Positions 32,898 to 45,198 of a stretch of 64,000 bases of DNA are shown here, piece by piece (position 1 is the first letter of the stretch; each line of letters opens with the position of its first letter). The notes beneath the pieces are model-generated. The model searched no databases. It was given only the letters and a program-made list of their open reading frames with translations, and was not told the DNA's origin. Made by a program: the position numbers and the translations under genes. Where the stretch lies: contig JAIWNF010000058.1 in the NCBI GenBank assembly GCA_025093555.1, forward strand, positions 1 through 64,000, given 5' to 3'. The stretch comes from Circinella umbellata. Its lineage: Eukaryota; Mucoromycota; Mucoromycetes; Mucorales; Lichtheimiaceae.

Positions 32898-33971
32898 ATG
32901 GAAACAGCTCCTGTACACGTCATAGAACTAAAAAGACAATTAGTCAGCGACATTGGGTCCGTTGAAAAACTTACAAATTTGTCGAATGATCAACTCAAGG
33001 CTGAACAACAGAAAACAGAATTAACTCTTGTAAATATATACATAAATTATTATTATTTTCACTTACTTTAAAAGAAAATGCATTAAACATGAAGTCATTA
33101 TCTAGAAAACGCTGGAATCAACGTTGCAAAAGATACAAGATCCCGGTTACTTGAAAAGAGTAATTAATAAACAACATAAGTTGGAAAGGAAAAAGGTAAA
33201 GACTCTTATAAAAGAAAAAGAAACAAAAGGGTTATACTAATACTCCAAATTCAGAAAGGAAGAAAACGGCATGCTGAAAATGCACAAAGACGAAGAATAC
33301 AAGTTGAACAACGTCGAGAAAAATTGCATGCTGACATCGATCGTTGGCAACAGGAAGTTCGTCAACAAGAAAAACAGCGAATACAGGTAATATTTATATT
33401 TATGCTCGATTTTATTCATCGTATTGGGAGCCAAACATGCCTAACAACAACTAATATGTTTCTCTAGCAACAAAAGACAGAACATCTCACATCATTGTCA
33501 AAAAAATCAAAATTACACGATTTGAGTAAATTGGTGGAAAAATTGGCACAGTTACGAAACATTCGAAGGAAACGATTAGAAGCAAAAGGTCATTTCTTTG
33601 CTGAGGATGGTAACGATTTTTTTGAACAAGTCAAATCATGGAATGTTACACGAGAAAATCAACAACTATTTGAACAAGAGAATTATGATAATGGTACACA
33701 ACAGTCAAAAGAAAAAGCACTTTATATCCATCCCGATGATAAATGGAATGATAACAAGAACGTACTTGATCTAAAAGCATATACATATTGGAGTCAAGGA
33801 ATTCAAAATACAGATACTCTACGACGAATACGAAATCAATGGGATTGTTATAATATAAACAGTGATGACAGCTCCACTAAAGAGCATAAGATACCACCCA
33901 TTTGGGTTCCACCAGCACCTCCTTCCAATTGGATCTGGGCATCCTATCTTCTAAATCAGCAATCCAAATAA
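32898..33971 (+). CDS. PDCD7-like protein (U11/U12 snRNP 59K homolog)
   Basis: Exons 32898-33029, 33106-33195, 33255-33386 and 33468-33971 join in phase 0 at all three introns to give 285 residues. The N-terminal two thirds are long charged helices (RRRIQVEQRREKLHADIDRW), probably a coiled coil. The C-terminus has LRRIRNQWDCY and IPPIWVPPAPPSNWIWASYLL, matching the family signature of an RxxWD..L segment followed by a PPPPSNxxWA motif. In animals and plants PDCD7 is the 59K protein of the U11/U12 di-snRNP, bridging recognition of both ends of U12-type introns. If correct, this organism keeps a minor spliceosome. Only 141 bases separate it from the YTP1-like gene upstream. Confidence 0.75.
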
Positions 33972-34027
33972 ATGAAAAATTGCTTTTGTGTATCTGTGCA
34001 TACAATATTATATATTGTCATTATTGA

Positions 34028-36538
34028 TTATTCAAGCATGATTTCTGAATCATTTGAATATGAATCCGACAGTCGCATTATTTCTTCTTTTAGCTCGAGA
34101 TAATCGGCTTGGGCCAATCCATATGCTCCTTCCGAATAATCTGACATTTGTGCAAAAGGTACAACTTCAACTTGCTTTGCAAGGTAATCGATTTCCGGTT
34201 GAAGTTCTGTTCCCGTATACATTCTTGATAAGACAGGAATTGAGTTTACAGGTTCCGTTTCGTTTTCTGACGTTCTATTATATATAATAAGTGTAAAGAA
34301 GTATTAATTAGTTTATACATGTTTCTAAAATAACCCATTTTTCACGTTAAAACTAAGCATACATGAATCCTTCACTGTTACAATGATAGCTAAAGATCCG
34401 TGGATACGAGCTTGGAAGAGGATAAGGTACTTTGTCAATAAATTGTCTACATTAAAGGTTGAGTATTTAGCTGGTCAAATAGAATTATTATTTAAGAAAA
34501 CCAACAGAGAGACAGAGAGCGAGAAAATAATAATCTTACGGATCAGCTTGTGGAAATTTGTGATATAATGCACGCGTGTACTCATATAATCCTTGATTAC
34601 TAGCATGTACTGATCCTCTTGGTAACCCTCGAACAACAATATCCTCTGCGAACACATCATCATCGAATGATTGCTTTGACTAATTTTTAAATATGAGAAT
34701 TTAGAGTCTAAAGGTCTAAAGGGGTATAAAACACTTACAGGTGTCCGTTTGGTCAGCTCAATTGTAGGAGCTATATTATTTTTTAATCGTTCAGCAGTTT
34801 GTTGGAAACCATTTTTTAAAAACGGTAACGGCAAAGAAAGCGATACACCTGATAAGCGAGTCGTCCCCTGCCCATTCATTTTATCACATAAACTTCCAAT
34901 GCTTGTGAAATTATTCTTCAATCTATACATATATATAATCCCCATTTAATATATATAACTGTAAGTATTATTATTGTTACTATTATTCAACCCAGAACCT
35001 GCCTCAAAAACAAAATTACCTAAACGATAAAGATATCGTTTCAATTGCAGATGAAAGAATGGCACTTGTATGGTACACTGAATTACACTAATAATAACAC
35101 ATATGACCATAAGTTAAGTTCTAACATTACCAATGAGTTATAGTGTGATTACCATTACTTACCTTTGGATGAATATAATCCGCTAAACCGGACCTACTAA
35201 TATGACTTGATGACGGAGTATACAATGGAATATAACTTGAACATAGATCCAATATTCTCGTCATACTTAATGTCCTGTTTAATAAAATGCGTTGCTTAGC
35301 ACGTTCCTGGGTTGGTAATAATGATGATTGTAAACCGTAACATAATACAGGAGTTTTTGCAAATTCATCTCGAACATCGTGTAGCAGTCCTTCGGTAAAT
35401 CCACTGAATGCATCATCTACACTTGCAAGAAGTTGAAAACCCTAAGTTAGAAGTATTAATAATGGTAATAGTTAAAATAGTGATGATAGTAATAGACAAC
35501 CAGAATCACAAATAAACCTTTTATATAAACTCAGAGAGAGAGAGAGGAACAAACCTGAAGATTATCACACTCTTCAACAAAATGACGAAAATTGTCTTCG
35601 AATGATTCAGTTTCCTAAATTTTTAATTTTAATGCATTTTAACTTGGCATGAATAGATATGACAAAAAGAAAATTATGAATCAAATACATACCCTTTCAA
35701 AATCACTATAAGATTGACGACCTACTGAATATGAATTATAGGGACTAATGCTATCATCCATATTATGTGTTGTAACTTGATTCATAGAATAGGGATGATA
35801 ATAAATTCGATTAAAATCAGACCATGTTTTGACGGATTGATCATCCAGTTCGACAGGTTGCGTATTTGGATCCACATCCATACGATCCAATTGTTGTTGA
35901 TACGCATTTTTGGGGTATTGCTCTGAAACAACTTTGTTTATACCTTGATCCCTATACTCTCGCTATTAGATTTTCTTTCCTTTTCTCTCCCTCATTTTCA
36001 GTCCATCCATTTTAAACATTGTAATAATTTACCAATCTACTGTATCATTCGCTTCAGCTGTGAAAAGTTGGTTATATTTTTGGAGCGATCCAAATCCACC
36101 TAAAAAAACATGTCATCGTCAGCTGTTTCTGTTTTTTTTAAGTTCCACAAAGAAAAACTCTCACCTTTTAAATCATATACTAAAACGCGTGGTGTATACG
36201 TCTCGCCACCCTACGTAGAAAAAGAAGTTTAGCATCTTTCTTACACCATTGTGTAGCATCAAAGGCACCTATTTTTATCTCGGGACCTACAGTTGGAGAA
36301 AATCCAGTACGATATAAAATATCATAATCAAGTTCCGTAACAGATGCTGCTTGATCAGTTCCGTATGAAAAGTATTCTTCCTACAACAAAAAGTATTAAT
36401 AATTAGTTAGCCCATTATTTTTGGTACCTTTTATATTTTATTCAAGATAGTCAGATTTGCATCCACCTGAGTGTTCCAAAAATGAGTGCCAACAAAGTTA
36501 GCAAGTTGGCCAACTTGTAGAGTTACGATTTCACGCAT
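34028..36538 (-). CDS. DML1: DML1/misato, tubulin-like mitochondrial inheritance protein
   Basis: Twelve exons join in phase: 36467-36538, 36291-36380, 36165-36210, 36033-36099, 35693-35951, 35555-35614, 35163-35441, 35020-35087, 34739-34922, 34540-34679, 34363-34410 and 34028-34274, for 519 residues. The start MREIVTLQVGQLANFVGTHFW is the misato segment II signature. It continues with YRTGFSPTGGETYTPRVLVYDLK, SVKTWSDFNRIYYHP, FVEECDNLQGFQLL with DDAFSGF (tubulin-like core), HTSAILSSAIETISLSFR, and AEDIVVRGLPRGS near the C-terminus. The family acts in mitochondrial distribution and morphology and may bind chaperonin or microtubule components. It has many short introns, one with a compact 48-base exon. 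The gene lies tail to tail with the PDCD7-like gene, 56 bases apart. Confidence 0.9.
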
Positions 36539-37285
36539 TCCTAGAAGAACAAGACCAAAAAGGAAAAGTACCAAGTCAAGAGACAGCTGCTTCAATTTTT
36601 GGGTAAGTCTATTTGGACCCAACCACCCCAAAGTCCGAAGCAAGACTTTACTCACACATTTTGGGAGGTCCTACCATCTGGGGATTCGAGCTCAAATACT
36701 AATGAAGAGTAAATCTTAGGAAATAATAATAGTAATGGTAATAATAGCACCGTATGTTAAAACAAGCGACAAAAGACATCGGAGACATGCGTCTCTTGAA
36801 TAAGTAGCATTTTCCTTATACTACTAGCAACAATTTTTTTATTTGTCACTGTTCTCCAATGGACAGGTATCTCGGGAAACAAACAAGAATTATGCCTGGG
36901 TTATTGAAAAACTTTAAGACGTAGGCCACCCATCTGTCCAGCCTGTTCCTTTAAAGCCTTTGTTAGTGCTAGTGCAGATTGTTTGGCAAAAGCCTATTTA
37001 AGATAAGTTTTTTCATGGTTTTAACAGAGTTATTATGCCAATTTTACATTCTGTATAAAATAATCATCTTTTTGATGATTGATAAATATAATGACAGCCT
37101 CTCGAACATACAGTATGCGCTGTTACGGATGAAAACGTGAGACAAAACGTTAGTCAACTACAAATATAATATAGCCTAGAAGTTCAAAAAGCCAGTAGTT
37201 GTCAAATATTTAGATAAGTAAAACCGCAATGGTATAATAAGTTATCTCATATTAATTTTTTTTATATATATTTTAAAGTAATATA
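36539..37285. other. Upstream region of DML1 with an unassigned minus-strand fragment
   Basis: On the minus strand, 36907-36996 reads AFAKQSALALTKALKEQAGQ, then MGGLRLKVFQ and a stop, after an ATAG acceptor. It looks like a last exon or a gene fragment, but no partner exon was confirmed and I do not recognise it. The rest is AT-rich and without a gene. Confidence 0.3.
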
Positions 37286-37471
37286 GAGCACTGGAGCTTT
37301 GTGGAAAGTGCGTAGGCCGAAGTATTGCATAAGATTAGACATTTTGGGGACAATAATACGGATCGAGTTGAAGGAGCACATGGTACGTAACTTGAAAGAA
37401 CGATTCCAAACATTGAGTTAGCAGGCTGTTGCACTCTACTTTTGAGCAAGTAGATGAACATTACATCAGAC
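37286..37471 (+). pseudogene. MULE/FAR1-like transposase fragment
   Basis: One frame with three stops reads EHWSFVESA, then AEVLHKIRHFGDNNTDRVEGAHGT, split here as AEVLHKIRHFGD and NNTDRVEGAHGT, then LERTIPNIELAG. The HFG...TNRVE.AH pattern is characteristic of the end of the FAR1-type MULE transposase core in fungi. The stops are TAG, TAA and TAG; the first fits a mutated Trp codon. Only about 60 codons remain. It may belong to the same superfamily as the 9-bp-duplication elements at 24417 and 29496. Confidence 0.5.
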
Positions 37472-37632
37472 TAAAAGTAAAATACGTAGCCTAATATCGT
37501 ATATGTATATTGATGCTGACTTTTTATAACAGAATTTACGTAACGTGGAAAAACAATTGGATAAAGAGTCTTGTGATGGTTACGTATCCTTATCTTTCTC
37601 CTGACTACAAACAACAATTACTGTAGCTCCAT

Positions 37633-38395
37633 TACTGTCACCGCTCGCTATAATGATACCCCCCCGTGAGACCAAAAGGCATCGTTATATCGAATAATCG
37701 TTACGTATATGTACCGAATTCTTCATCTGAGTTATAATGATCGGGTAAAATCTTATTCATATGTACTTGACCTCACATGTATCTAATATGCCTTGCAAAA
37801 CGAAGAAAACTCTAGCATACTATAGTATCATTTATACGCAGTAAATAAGCTATAAAAATAAAACAATTCTGTTTTTTCTTTTACAGCCTTCTTTATTAAA
37901 TACTCCTTGTCTTATTACTCCTAATTGAATTGCAACCACATGACCACATACAACCAACGCCGATCCCCTAAAAAGAAAAAAAAATGCGAGTATCATATTA
38001 TGATAAACATTCAAAACTGTTTATGTATTATGGTTTACGAATTCATGCAAACTGACAAAGAAAAAGTTGGACAAGTATAATTGAGGATAAAACAAATATA
38101 TTTTTTATAAGAAGGAGAAGCAGGATATCAGTACGTAGCTTTCTTTTTTTCTTCTTTTTTTTTGGAAAAGGCGATGCCTGAAGATAATTTTGATGTTCCA
38201 ATTATTAAATTCTTGACAAAAATGTCTAAAAACTAAAGTAAAAACATTAAAGAATCCGCAACAAACTAGTATTATTTCCGTTTTTTAAAAATACAGATAT
38301 TATTTGTATGCTCAATATAACGATATTTTTGCTAAAGCCCTACCACGTATCGGATATCGTTATATCGAATATCGTTATAGCGAGGGGCGACAGTA
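37633..38395. mobile_element. CGTTATA-type MITE, copy 1
   Basis: The ends are TACTGTCACCGCTCGCTATAA on the left (TACTGTCACC, GCTCGCTATAA) and TTATAGCGAGG, GGCGACAGTA on the right, inverted and flanked by TA. Near each end the motif ATCGTTATATCGAA is reiterated. The interior (for example AATGATCGGGTAAAAT near 37738 and GGAAAAGGCGATGCCTGAAG near 38164) is shared with the copy at 55046-55844. No ORF of note. The ends resemble those of Tc1/pogo-like elements, so it is probably mobilised by such a transposase. Confidence 0.75.
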
Positions 38396-39786
38396 CGTAA
38401 GTGCAAAATATCCATATTTCCACTTTATGACATTCCATGTTATGCCATATATTATTGACTACTCATGAACAAACTTCTTTGATTTTGGTTCTAGACGCTA
38501 GCATCCACTAGAAGAGAGTGTCTGACAAGACGAAAGTACAGCCTAGCAGAAGTTTACTAAAACTATCAAAACACGATACAATATTATTATCATGTCCGGC
38601 CCTACAAAGTTCTTTTTGAAGGGCGTGCCTTATTTGTTATATATGAGTTTTTTTCGTCTGATACCTCCTCAGGAGAACTTCAATGATTACTTTCGAAATT
38701 TGAAATATGTTATCAGTTAATTTTGATGTAAATTTCTATCTTTGTGAATACTAAAAGAAATATCACCTATTATGCCACATAACTAAACCTTTATCTCTTA
38801 CTGATTCTGCTCCAATCAATATGGTACATAGGTAAGATGTCGAGAGTCCTGGACTATCTAGGCTCACATTATTATTACGTAACAGTTCTAACATATCATT
38901 TAAGTATATACAAACAAAAAGACAGCACATTTTACCTATAAAAACAATTCTGAATTTGATTTATATTTTTATTATGCTATATATATATATATAGGAGTGC
39001 GAGTAAAGTAATTATGCAAGTCATATCACTTTACAAACGTGTTTTTACTATTGTCGACATAGGTGTGTAATTGAACGATGGATGAGTATTATGTATGAAT
39101 CAACTACTACTCTTCAATATACACGTAATTGTAAGTCTATGTAAAGATCAGCTGTATATGTGCGTGGACGTGCTTTTTCTTATTCATTTTGACAGCTATA
39201 TTATCATCAAATGATGCGCTGCTATGGAAACGTCATAAAAAACGCTTTAGTCAGTGCTTGAAATCATCATTTCCTATTTTCTTAGTTTCTCTATTTAGAC
39301 ATAAAAGCCACAGTTAGTATTATTAAATAAACTACTAAAGAAAATTAATCAATAGCAAGAAAGCAGTACTATTTATCATAGGTACGCACACAAATGTTTT
39401 TATTTTATTTTAACTCTATGTAAAAAGACAGTCATCTATCTTCCTCTTGTGGTCCTCGATTATAAAGTAATCGCACTACTTGATCTAGCATAAACAGCAT
39501 AAAGAAACATTAATGCTTTAAACAAGATACTAAGTATATTATAGAGAACTATTTGTTATAAAGTACAATTTTTATAAGAAGTAAGAGTATATCACTGGAA
39601 TACAATGTTCATTATAATCAATTACCCTTGGTTGTATCAATAGAACCAACCTGTCACGGCCAAGTTTAGCTCCGAAAGGGAAATTGCATTCTAGCTCAAA
39701 TCGCTCTCCTCAGCTCAACCATCTTTTTCTCTTTTAATAACGTGGACACTTAACCAAAAAGGAAGAAAGAACGAAAAAAGCACTCT
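38396..39786. other. Intergenic region upstream of CAF40
   Basis: No gene is seen. A short (TA)n tract lies near 38975-38992. The final 150 bases contain the presumed promoter and 5' UTR of the CAF40-like gene. Confidence 0.4.
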
Positions 39787-41509
39787 ATGCACCCGAATTC
39801 TCAATACCATCAATACCTTCAGCAACCTTCATTGTCAGGTGGAGCAACGCCTAATCCACTTGCAGCAGTATTGCAATCGGCTGGCGCTGGCGCCAATGCT
39901 TTGTCGCAACAATACTCAGCTTTAGGTGGTAATCAACAGCAACAACAACAGCAACAGCAACAAGCAGCCGCAGTAGCAGCAGCCGTTGCCCATCAGCAAC
40001 AACGTCAAGTACCTGTAACAGCAGGAGGTGGTGATCCTTTTGCAGCTTATTCTGCTCTTATGAATAGTAATCCAGCAGCAGCAGCAGCAGCTCAAAATGC
40101 AATGACCAGTGGTAATACATCAATGAACTTTCCGTTTTTACAACAAGATCACCAAGTGCAACAAAAATTGGCACAGCTGGATGAAGAAAAGATTTATACT
40201 TTAGTTCTCGAGCTATTGAATCCATCACTTCGAGAACAAGCACTTCTTGATCTCAGTAAGAAACGCGAACAGTATGAAGATCTTGCACTGGTCCTTTGGT
40301 ATTCTTATGGTAATTTAGATTCTTTTTATTTTTTAGAGGAGCTACTTTTTCTCTGAAATATATCTGTTCCTATATGTGAAGGGCTACTTCCTCCTATATT
40401 TAACCAACGCATGTTTTTTTGTATATATTATAAAGGTGTCATGTCCGTTCTCCTACAAGAAATTGTTTCGGTTTATCCCATGTTGACTCCCCCAACCTTG
40501 AACGGCGTCACTTCAAATCGAGTATGCAATGCGCTGGCGCTTTTGCAGTGTGTTGCGAATCATAACGAGACTCGTACATTGTTCTTACATGGTATATTAT
40601 TACATAAATAGGATATAGTTTTTATTAGAGAGTTTGTATGAGGAGATATTTTTATGATTATTAATCTCATCTTTGTTATTATCACTATCCTAATTTCCAT
40701 AAATATAGCTCATATACCTCTCTATTTATATCCATTCCTTAACACGACTAGCAAAACACGACCTTTTGAATACTTACGTTTAACTAGTCTTGGTGTCATT
40801 GGTGCACTGGTCAAGGTAATAAGTTGATTTTTAAAGCTTTTGGAGCTTAAAAGTGTCTATTTACTTATATATTCTTATTTCTCATTATACTTATGTATAG
40901 AATGATAATCCTGAAGTAATCAGTTTCTTGTTATCAACTGAAATTATTCCTTTATGTCTTCGAATCATGGAAACAGGAAGTGAATTGTCAAAAACAGTCG
41001 CAATTTTCATTGTACAAAAGATTTTGTTGGATGAAACTGGATTAGTAAGTTATTGTGTATCACTCACACCTATTATGGCCGTTTCTACCTCTTTTGTATA
41101 TATGCATAAATACTAAATTATTCTTTCTCTTCTTTTTCTTAGTATTACATTTGTCAAACATATGAAAGATTCTATGCTGTTGCAACAGTTTTACATACCA
41201 TGGTAAATCAACTCGTCGAAACACAGGCTATTAGATTATTGAAGCATGTTATTCGTTGCTACTTAAGGCTCTCTGATAATCCAAGGTAAAAAAAAGCTTG
41301 TAATATATGCTTGAAAGAAGTGTTATATTGTAAGTTTTACTAATTGAATTATGTCTTTTTTATTATTTAGAGCACGAGAAGCATTACGTCAGTGTTTGCC
41401 TGAACCATTACGGGATACAACTTTCCATGCTGTATTAAAGGATGATGGAGCAACCCGGCGGTGCTTAGGGCAATTGTTGATCAATTTATCAGATGGTTCA
41501 ATGAACTAA
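39787..41509 (+). CDS. CAF40: CCR4-NOT complex subunit CAF40/RCD1 (CNOT9)
   Basis: Exons 39787-40309, 40436-40591, 40709-40815, 40901-41044, 41143-41285 and 41371-41509 join in phase to give 403 residues. The N-terminus is low-complexity with poly-Gln and poly-Ala tracts, as in yeast Caf40. From about residue 125 the armadillo-repeat domain is nearly continuous: [111 protein letters not shown] and [18 protein letters not shown]. The protein is a scaffold of CCR4-NOT, linking deadenylation and translational repression to RNA-binding partners in the cytoplasm. The identification is firm; the poly-Gln length may vary between strains. Confidence 0.95.
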
Positions 41510-41911
41510 AAGAAGAAATATCGTCAGCAATAGCAACAAAAAGCTACAATTATAACCATAACAACCATAACTACAACAACTTCTCAACTACATATAATTT
41601 TATTTTATATATAAAGAAAAAAAAAACATAACACCTCATTTGCAAATATATGAACATCATTCTTTTTCTTTTTACGGTCATCGACAAGGTAATAATATAA
41701 TATCATTCAATTATTTGATTAATTATTATATACCGTAATAATCCCAATTAACATTGATCCGATTGCATATTTATTTTAGAACATATTAACAGATAAAAAA
41801 GCTTGTCAACTTTTCATTGTGTATTTTCAAGATGATAAAGAAAATTGTTACATAAATATACTATATACATTTTTTTAACTTTTTACCACTATTACTATTG
41901 TTGTTACTATT
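41510..41911. other. Convergent 3' region between CAF40 and TSR4 genes
   Basis: AT-rich, presumably both 3' UTRs. No other feature is seen. Confidence 0.4.
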
Positions 41912-43425
41912 TTAATCTAACTCGTATTGGACAAGAACGTGTTCTTTGGTGTAAGATGGTTGTTCAATATCTACTGAATGACAATCCTTTTCACAAACAA
42001 AAACAAGAACAGTACCAAATTCCATGCCAATATCCCAGTTATTGACATCCTTCTTACTGTTATCTTCTAATTGTGCCGACGCATAATCTGATGTTGGTAA
42101 GAGTGATAAAATGTTGGGCATTAATTGCAATTCAAATACACGTGGACTACCGCATTGGGAACAATGTCCTGCTAAAGATGGTTCTTGTTGATGTTGTTGA
42201 AGTTGATGATATAGTAATGGTATACCTCCCCATTGATATCGTACACATTGACTGGGTTGTAACTGAACTCGCTCAGCAAACCTTTTAAATTGTTTATCAA
42301 CACCTCTAGGTAACTGCTGTTTTTCATAAGATTCTCCACCCCATGTACATCCATCTTCTTCCATCATTTCATCAGGTGCTTCAAGTAATGTGTTTTGTAA
42401 ATCTATATATTGTTGATATCGCTCCATATCAATTCCCATTGCATCGTAGTTATTTAAATCTTCTTCTGTGATCCAAAGATATTCTCCTGGAAAATTTACA
42501 ATTGGAACGTCGTTGTCTTTGTTGTTATTGTTCGGTGGTGATGATAGTAAAGAAGTTTTGGTATTCAATGTCATATTTTCAAGAGATGTTGTCAATGTAT
42601 CCGTAGTTGTAGATGTTGATTTCACATCCTTTGTTGTTGATGTGATTGCATTTGATGCAGCTGCTGAAAAACTAGCTGTATTCGATGAACCCCAAAGATC
42701 TCCTAACTGTATATTATCCGATATATCCATTGGGTTACTAGTCTAATTTTTGAGTAGTTTTGAATCTCAACAAGTAAAAACAAGAGAAAAAACACAACTT
42801 ACCTGAAAGCCTGCACCACCAAAAGGTTGTGCGGCAAGTTTTTGTTGTTCGAGCTTTTGTTCTTCCTTTTTACGTTTTTCTTCCTCTTTCCTCCGGTGAG
42901 CAGCTAAATATTCTGGATCCACTAAATGGGATCTAACTACTGAAAAGCTATACAATATGTGTGGCATTTTTGTATTAGTAGAAATACACTACTGCGAGTA
43001 TAATATCATTATATCATCATAGGTACATTACCTCCCTTCCTTCCGCATACATAAACGTCTATTACATGCCCAAACATAGATAACGCGATGGTATATTGAG
43101 TTTGGAAGTGGCACATAGCCTTGAAACAACAAATACATGGCTTGCTTACAAATACCACATTTTAAATATTCTGAAGGTGGAGCGAAATCCAATTGAAGCC
43201 AGACCTATTATTTTTATTATTTAGTATTGTAAGTAATATAGACTGTTACTACTAAACACTGCTATTATTATTACTTACTGGTACACCACCAATTTTAGTT
43301 GAAAAGGGATCAGTATCTTGGTCAGATTCAATGGAACCATCTGGAAATCCAAGAAGAATAGGATCTTTAGTAGGTTTCTTTTTATTATTTTTTCCCTTGC
43401 CCTTATTACTAATCGATTTGCTCAT
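41912..43425 (-). CDS. TSR4: TSR4/PDCD2-like ribosome assembly protein
   Basis: Exons 43279-43425, 43032-43204, 42803-42947 and 41912-42742 join in phase for 431 residues. The N-terminal part has ILLGFPDGSIES, KIGGVPVWLQLDFAPP, a Cys pair CGICKQAMYLLFQ and YVWACNRRLCM, the paired zinc-binding fold of the PDCD2 N-terminal region. A Lys/Glu-rich helix (EEEKRKKEEQKLEQQKL) and a Ser/Thr-rich linker follow. The C-terminal PDCD2_C domain is clear: QCVRYQWGGIPLLYH, HCSQCGSPRVFELQLMPNIL and MEFGTVLVFVCEKDC. TSR4 is a dedicated chaperone that captures ribosomal protein uS5 (Rps2) during synthesis, needed for 40S maturation. The identification is firm at family level; TSR4 versus a PDCD2L paralog is less certain. 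Confidence 0.9.
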
Positions 43426-43616
43426 TTCTTATAGAAAAAGGAAAAAAGAAGAATGCTGAACTTTAAGCCACAGATTTTGCTGCAGGACAGAAAAGTATAA
43501 ATTCGGTAAGTCGGAATACAATGTTTAATTAGTTTGTCTTTCACTTTCTTCATACAATCAACTACTTCTCTTATCTTTTCAACTTTTTATTATTGACTTT
43601 TTTCTGTACATTAAAA

Positions 43617-45039
43617 ATGGCTCATAACTACGATAATAACGGTTTTGGTACTCGTGCCATTCACGCTGGTCAAGAACCTGATCCTACCACTGGTGCTGTT
43701 ATTCCTCCTCTTTCTTTATCAACTACTTTTAAGCAATCTGCTGCTGGTGTACATAAGGTATACTTACATTTTTGATTTTCTACACTATCAAATAATTAAG
43801 CTCCGCCCCTATACATTTGGCAAAAGAAAAAAATTTTCCCACGGCTAAACGTCCCCCTTTATTTCTTTTTAATTGTATCATTAAGGGTTTCGATTATTCG
43901 CGCTCTGGTAACCCAACAAGAGTCAACTTTGAAACTGCTGTTGCGTCTCTAGAAAAAGGTAAACATGGTGTTGCATTTTCTTCGGGATCTTCAGTTACAG
44001 CTACTGTCTTGAGCATGGTTGGTGCTGGCTCTCATGTATTATCCGTCAACGACGTTTATGGTGGTACATATCGGTATTTTACCAAGGTTGCCCCTGTTAA
44101 TGGTATTGAAACCAGCTTTGTTGATTTGAAGGAAGCTGCTTCTATTAAGGAAGCTTTGAAACCCAATACAAAGGTAAAGAGAATAATAAAGGGGTTGGTT
44201 ATTTCTGATTTGCAAAAGCATGAAGTAATGACGTGATGGGATTGTTTGGTACACTGGTGGCTGAAACCTTTTTGTTGCGTTCTCAATTTTTTTTTGTAAA
44301 GCTTGTCTGGATTGAGTCACCGACCAACCCTACCTTACGTCTCGCTGACATCAAGGCTGTTGCTGAATATACTCATGCTCATGGTGCTTTGCTCGTTGTT
44401 GATAACACCTTTATGAGTCCTTATTTCCAAAACCCTTTGTTGTTGGGTGCTGATATTGTGGTTCATTCCGTTACCAAGTATATCAACGGCCATTCTGATG
44501 TTGTCATGGGTGTTGCTGTTACTAATAGCGACGAAATCCACGAAAAATTGACTTTCCTTCAAAACTCTTTGGGTGCCGTTCCCTCTGCTTTTGATTGTTA
44601 CCTAGCTCGTCGTGGTATCATGACCTTGGAAGTCCGTATGCAACGTCATGAAGCAAATGCATTAGCCGTTGCACGCTTTTTGGAAACACATGCTAAGGTA
44701 ACTGAAGTTATCTACCCTGGTTTGGAATCTCATCCTCAACATGCGTTGGCCAAGACACAACAAACGGGCTTTGGTGGTATGGTTTCTTTTCGTATGGATG
44801 GTACTTTAGAAAATGTGAACAAATTCCTTGGGAAACTCAATATTATCACTTTGGCTGAATCATTGGGTGGTGTTGAATCTCTTATTGAAGTACCTGCCGT
44901 TATGACCCACGCCAGTTTGAGCCCTGAACAGCGTGCTGCTTTAGGTATTACTGATACTTTGGTCCGTGTATCCATTGGTATTGAAAACCAAAAGGATCTT
45001 ATTCAAGATCTTGATACTGCCTTGAAGTTTGCATATTAA
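43617..45039 (+). CDS. CYS3: Cystathionine gamma-lyase
   Basis: Exons 43617-43757, 43886-44173 and 44302-45039 join in phase 0, both introns 128 bp, to give 388 residues. Typical motifs of the PLP-dependent Cys/Met metabolism family are present: GFGTRAIHAGQEPDPTTGAV, YSRSGNPTR, GVAFSSGSSVTATVL, NDVYGGTYRYF, WIESPTNPTL, VVDNTFMSPY, and the PLP lysine in HSVTKYINGHSDV, then GAVPSAFDCYLARRG and SLGGVESLIEVPA. It cleaves cystathionine to cysteine, 2-oxobutyrate and ammonia, the last step of transsulfuration in the cytosol. The SLGGVESL and EVP context fits gamma-lyase better than cystathionine gamma-synthase. The gene is divergent from TSR4, with start codons 190 bases apart. Confidence 0.93.
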
Positions 45040-45198
45040 GCAATTACCTCATTAACAAAATACCTCTCGACTCGCCATTCTTTTCTCCTGTAATTAATAG
45101 TTATCTCTTTCTCATACAATAATAAGTTATCATAATAAAAATTGTGCATAGACGAAAACCGCAAAACAAAAACAAAATCAATGTTACTGCTTGTTTAT

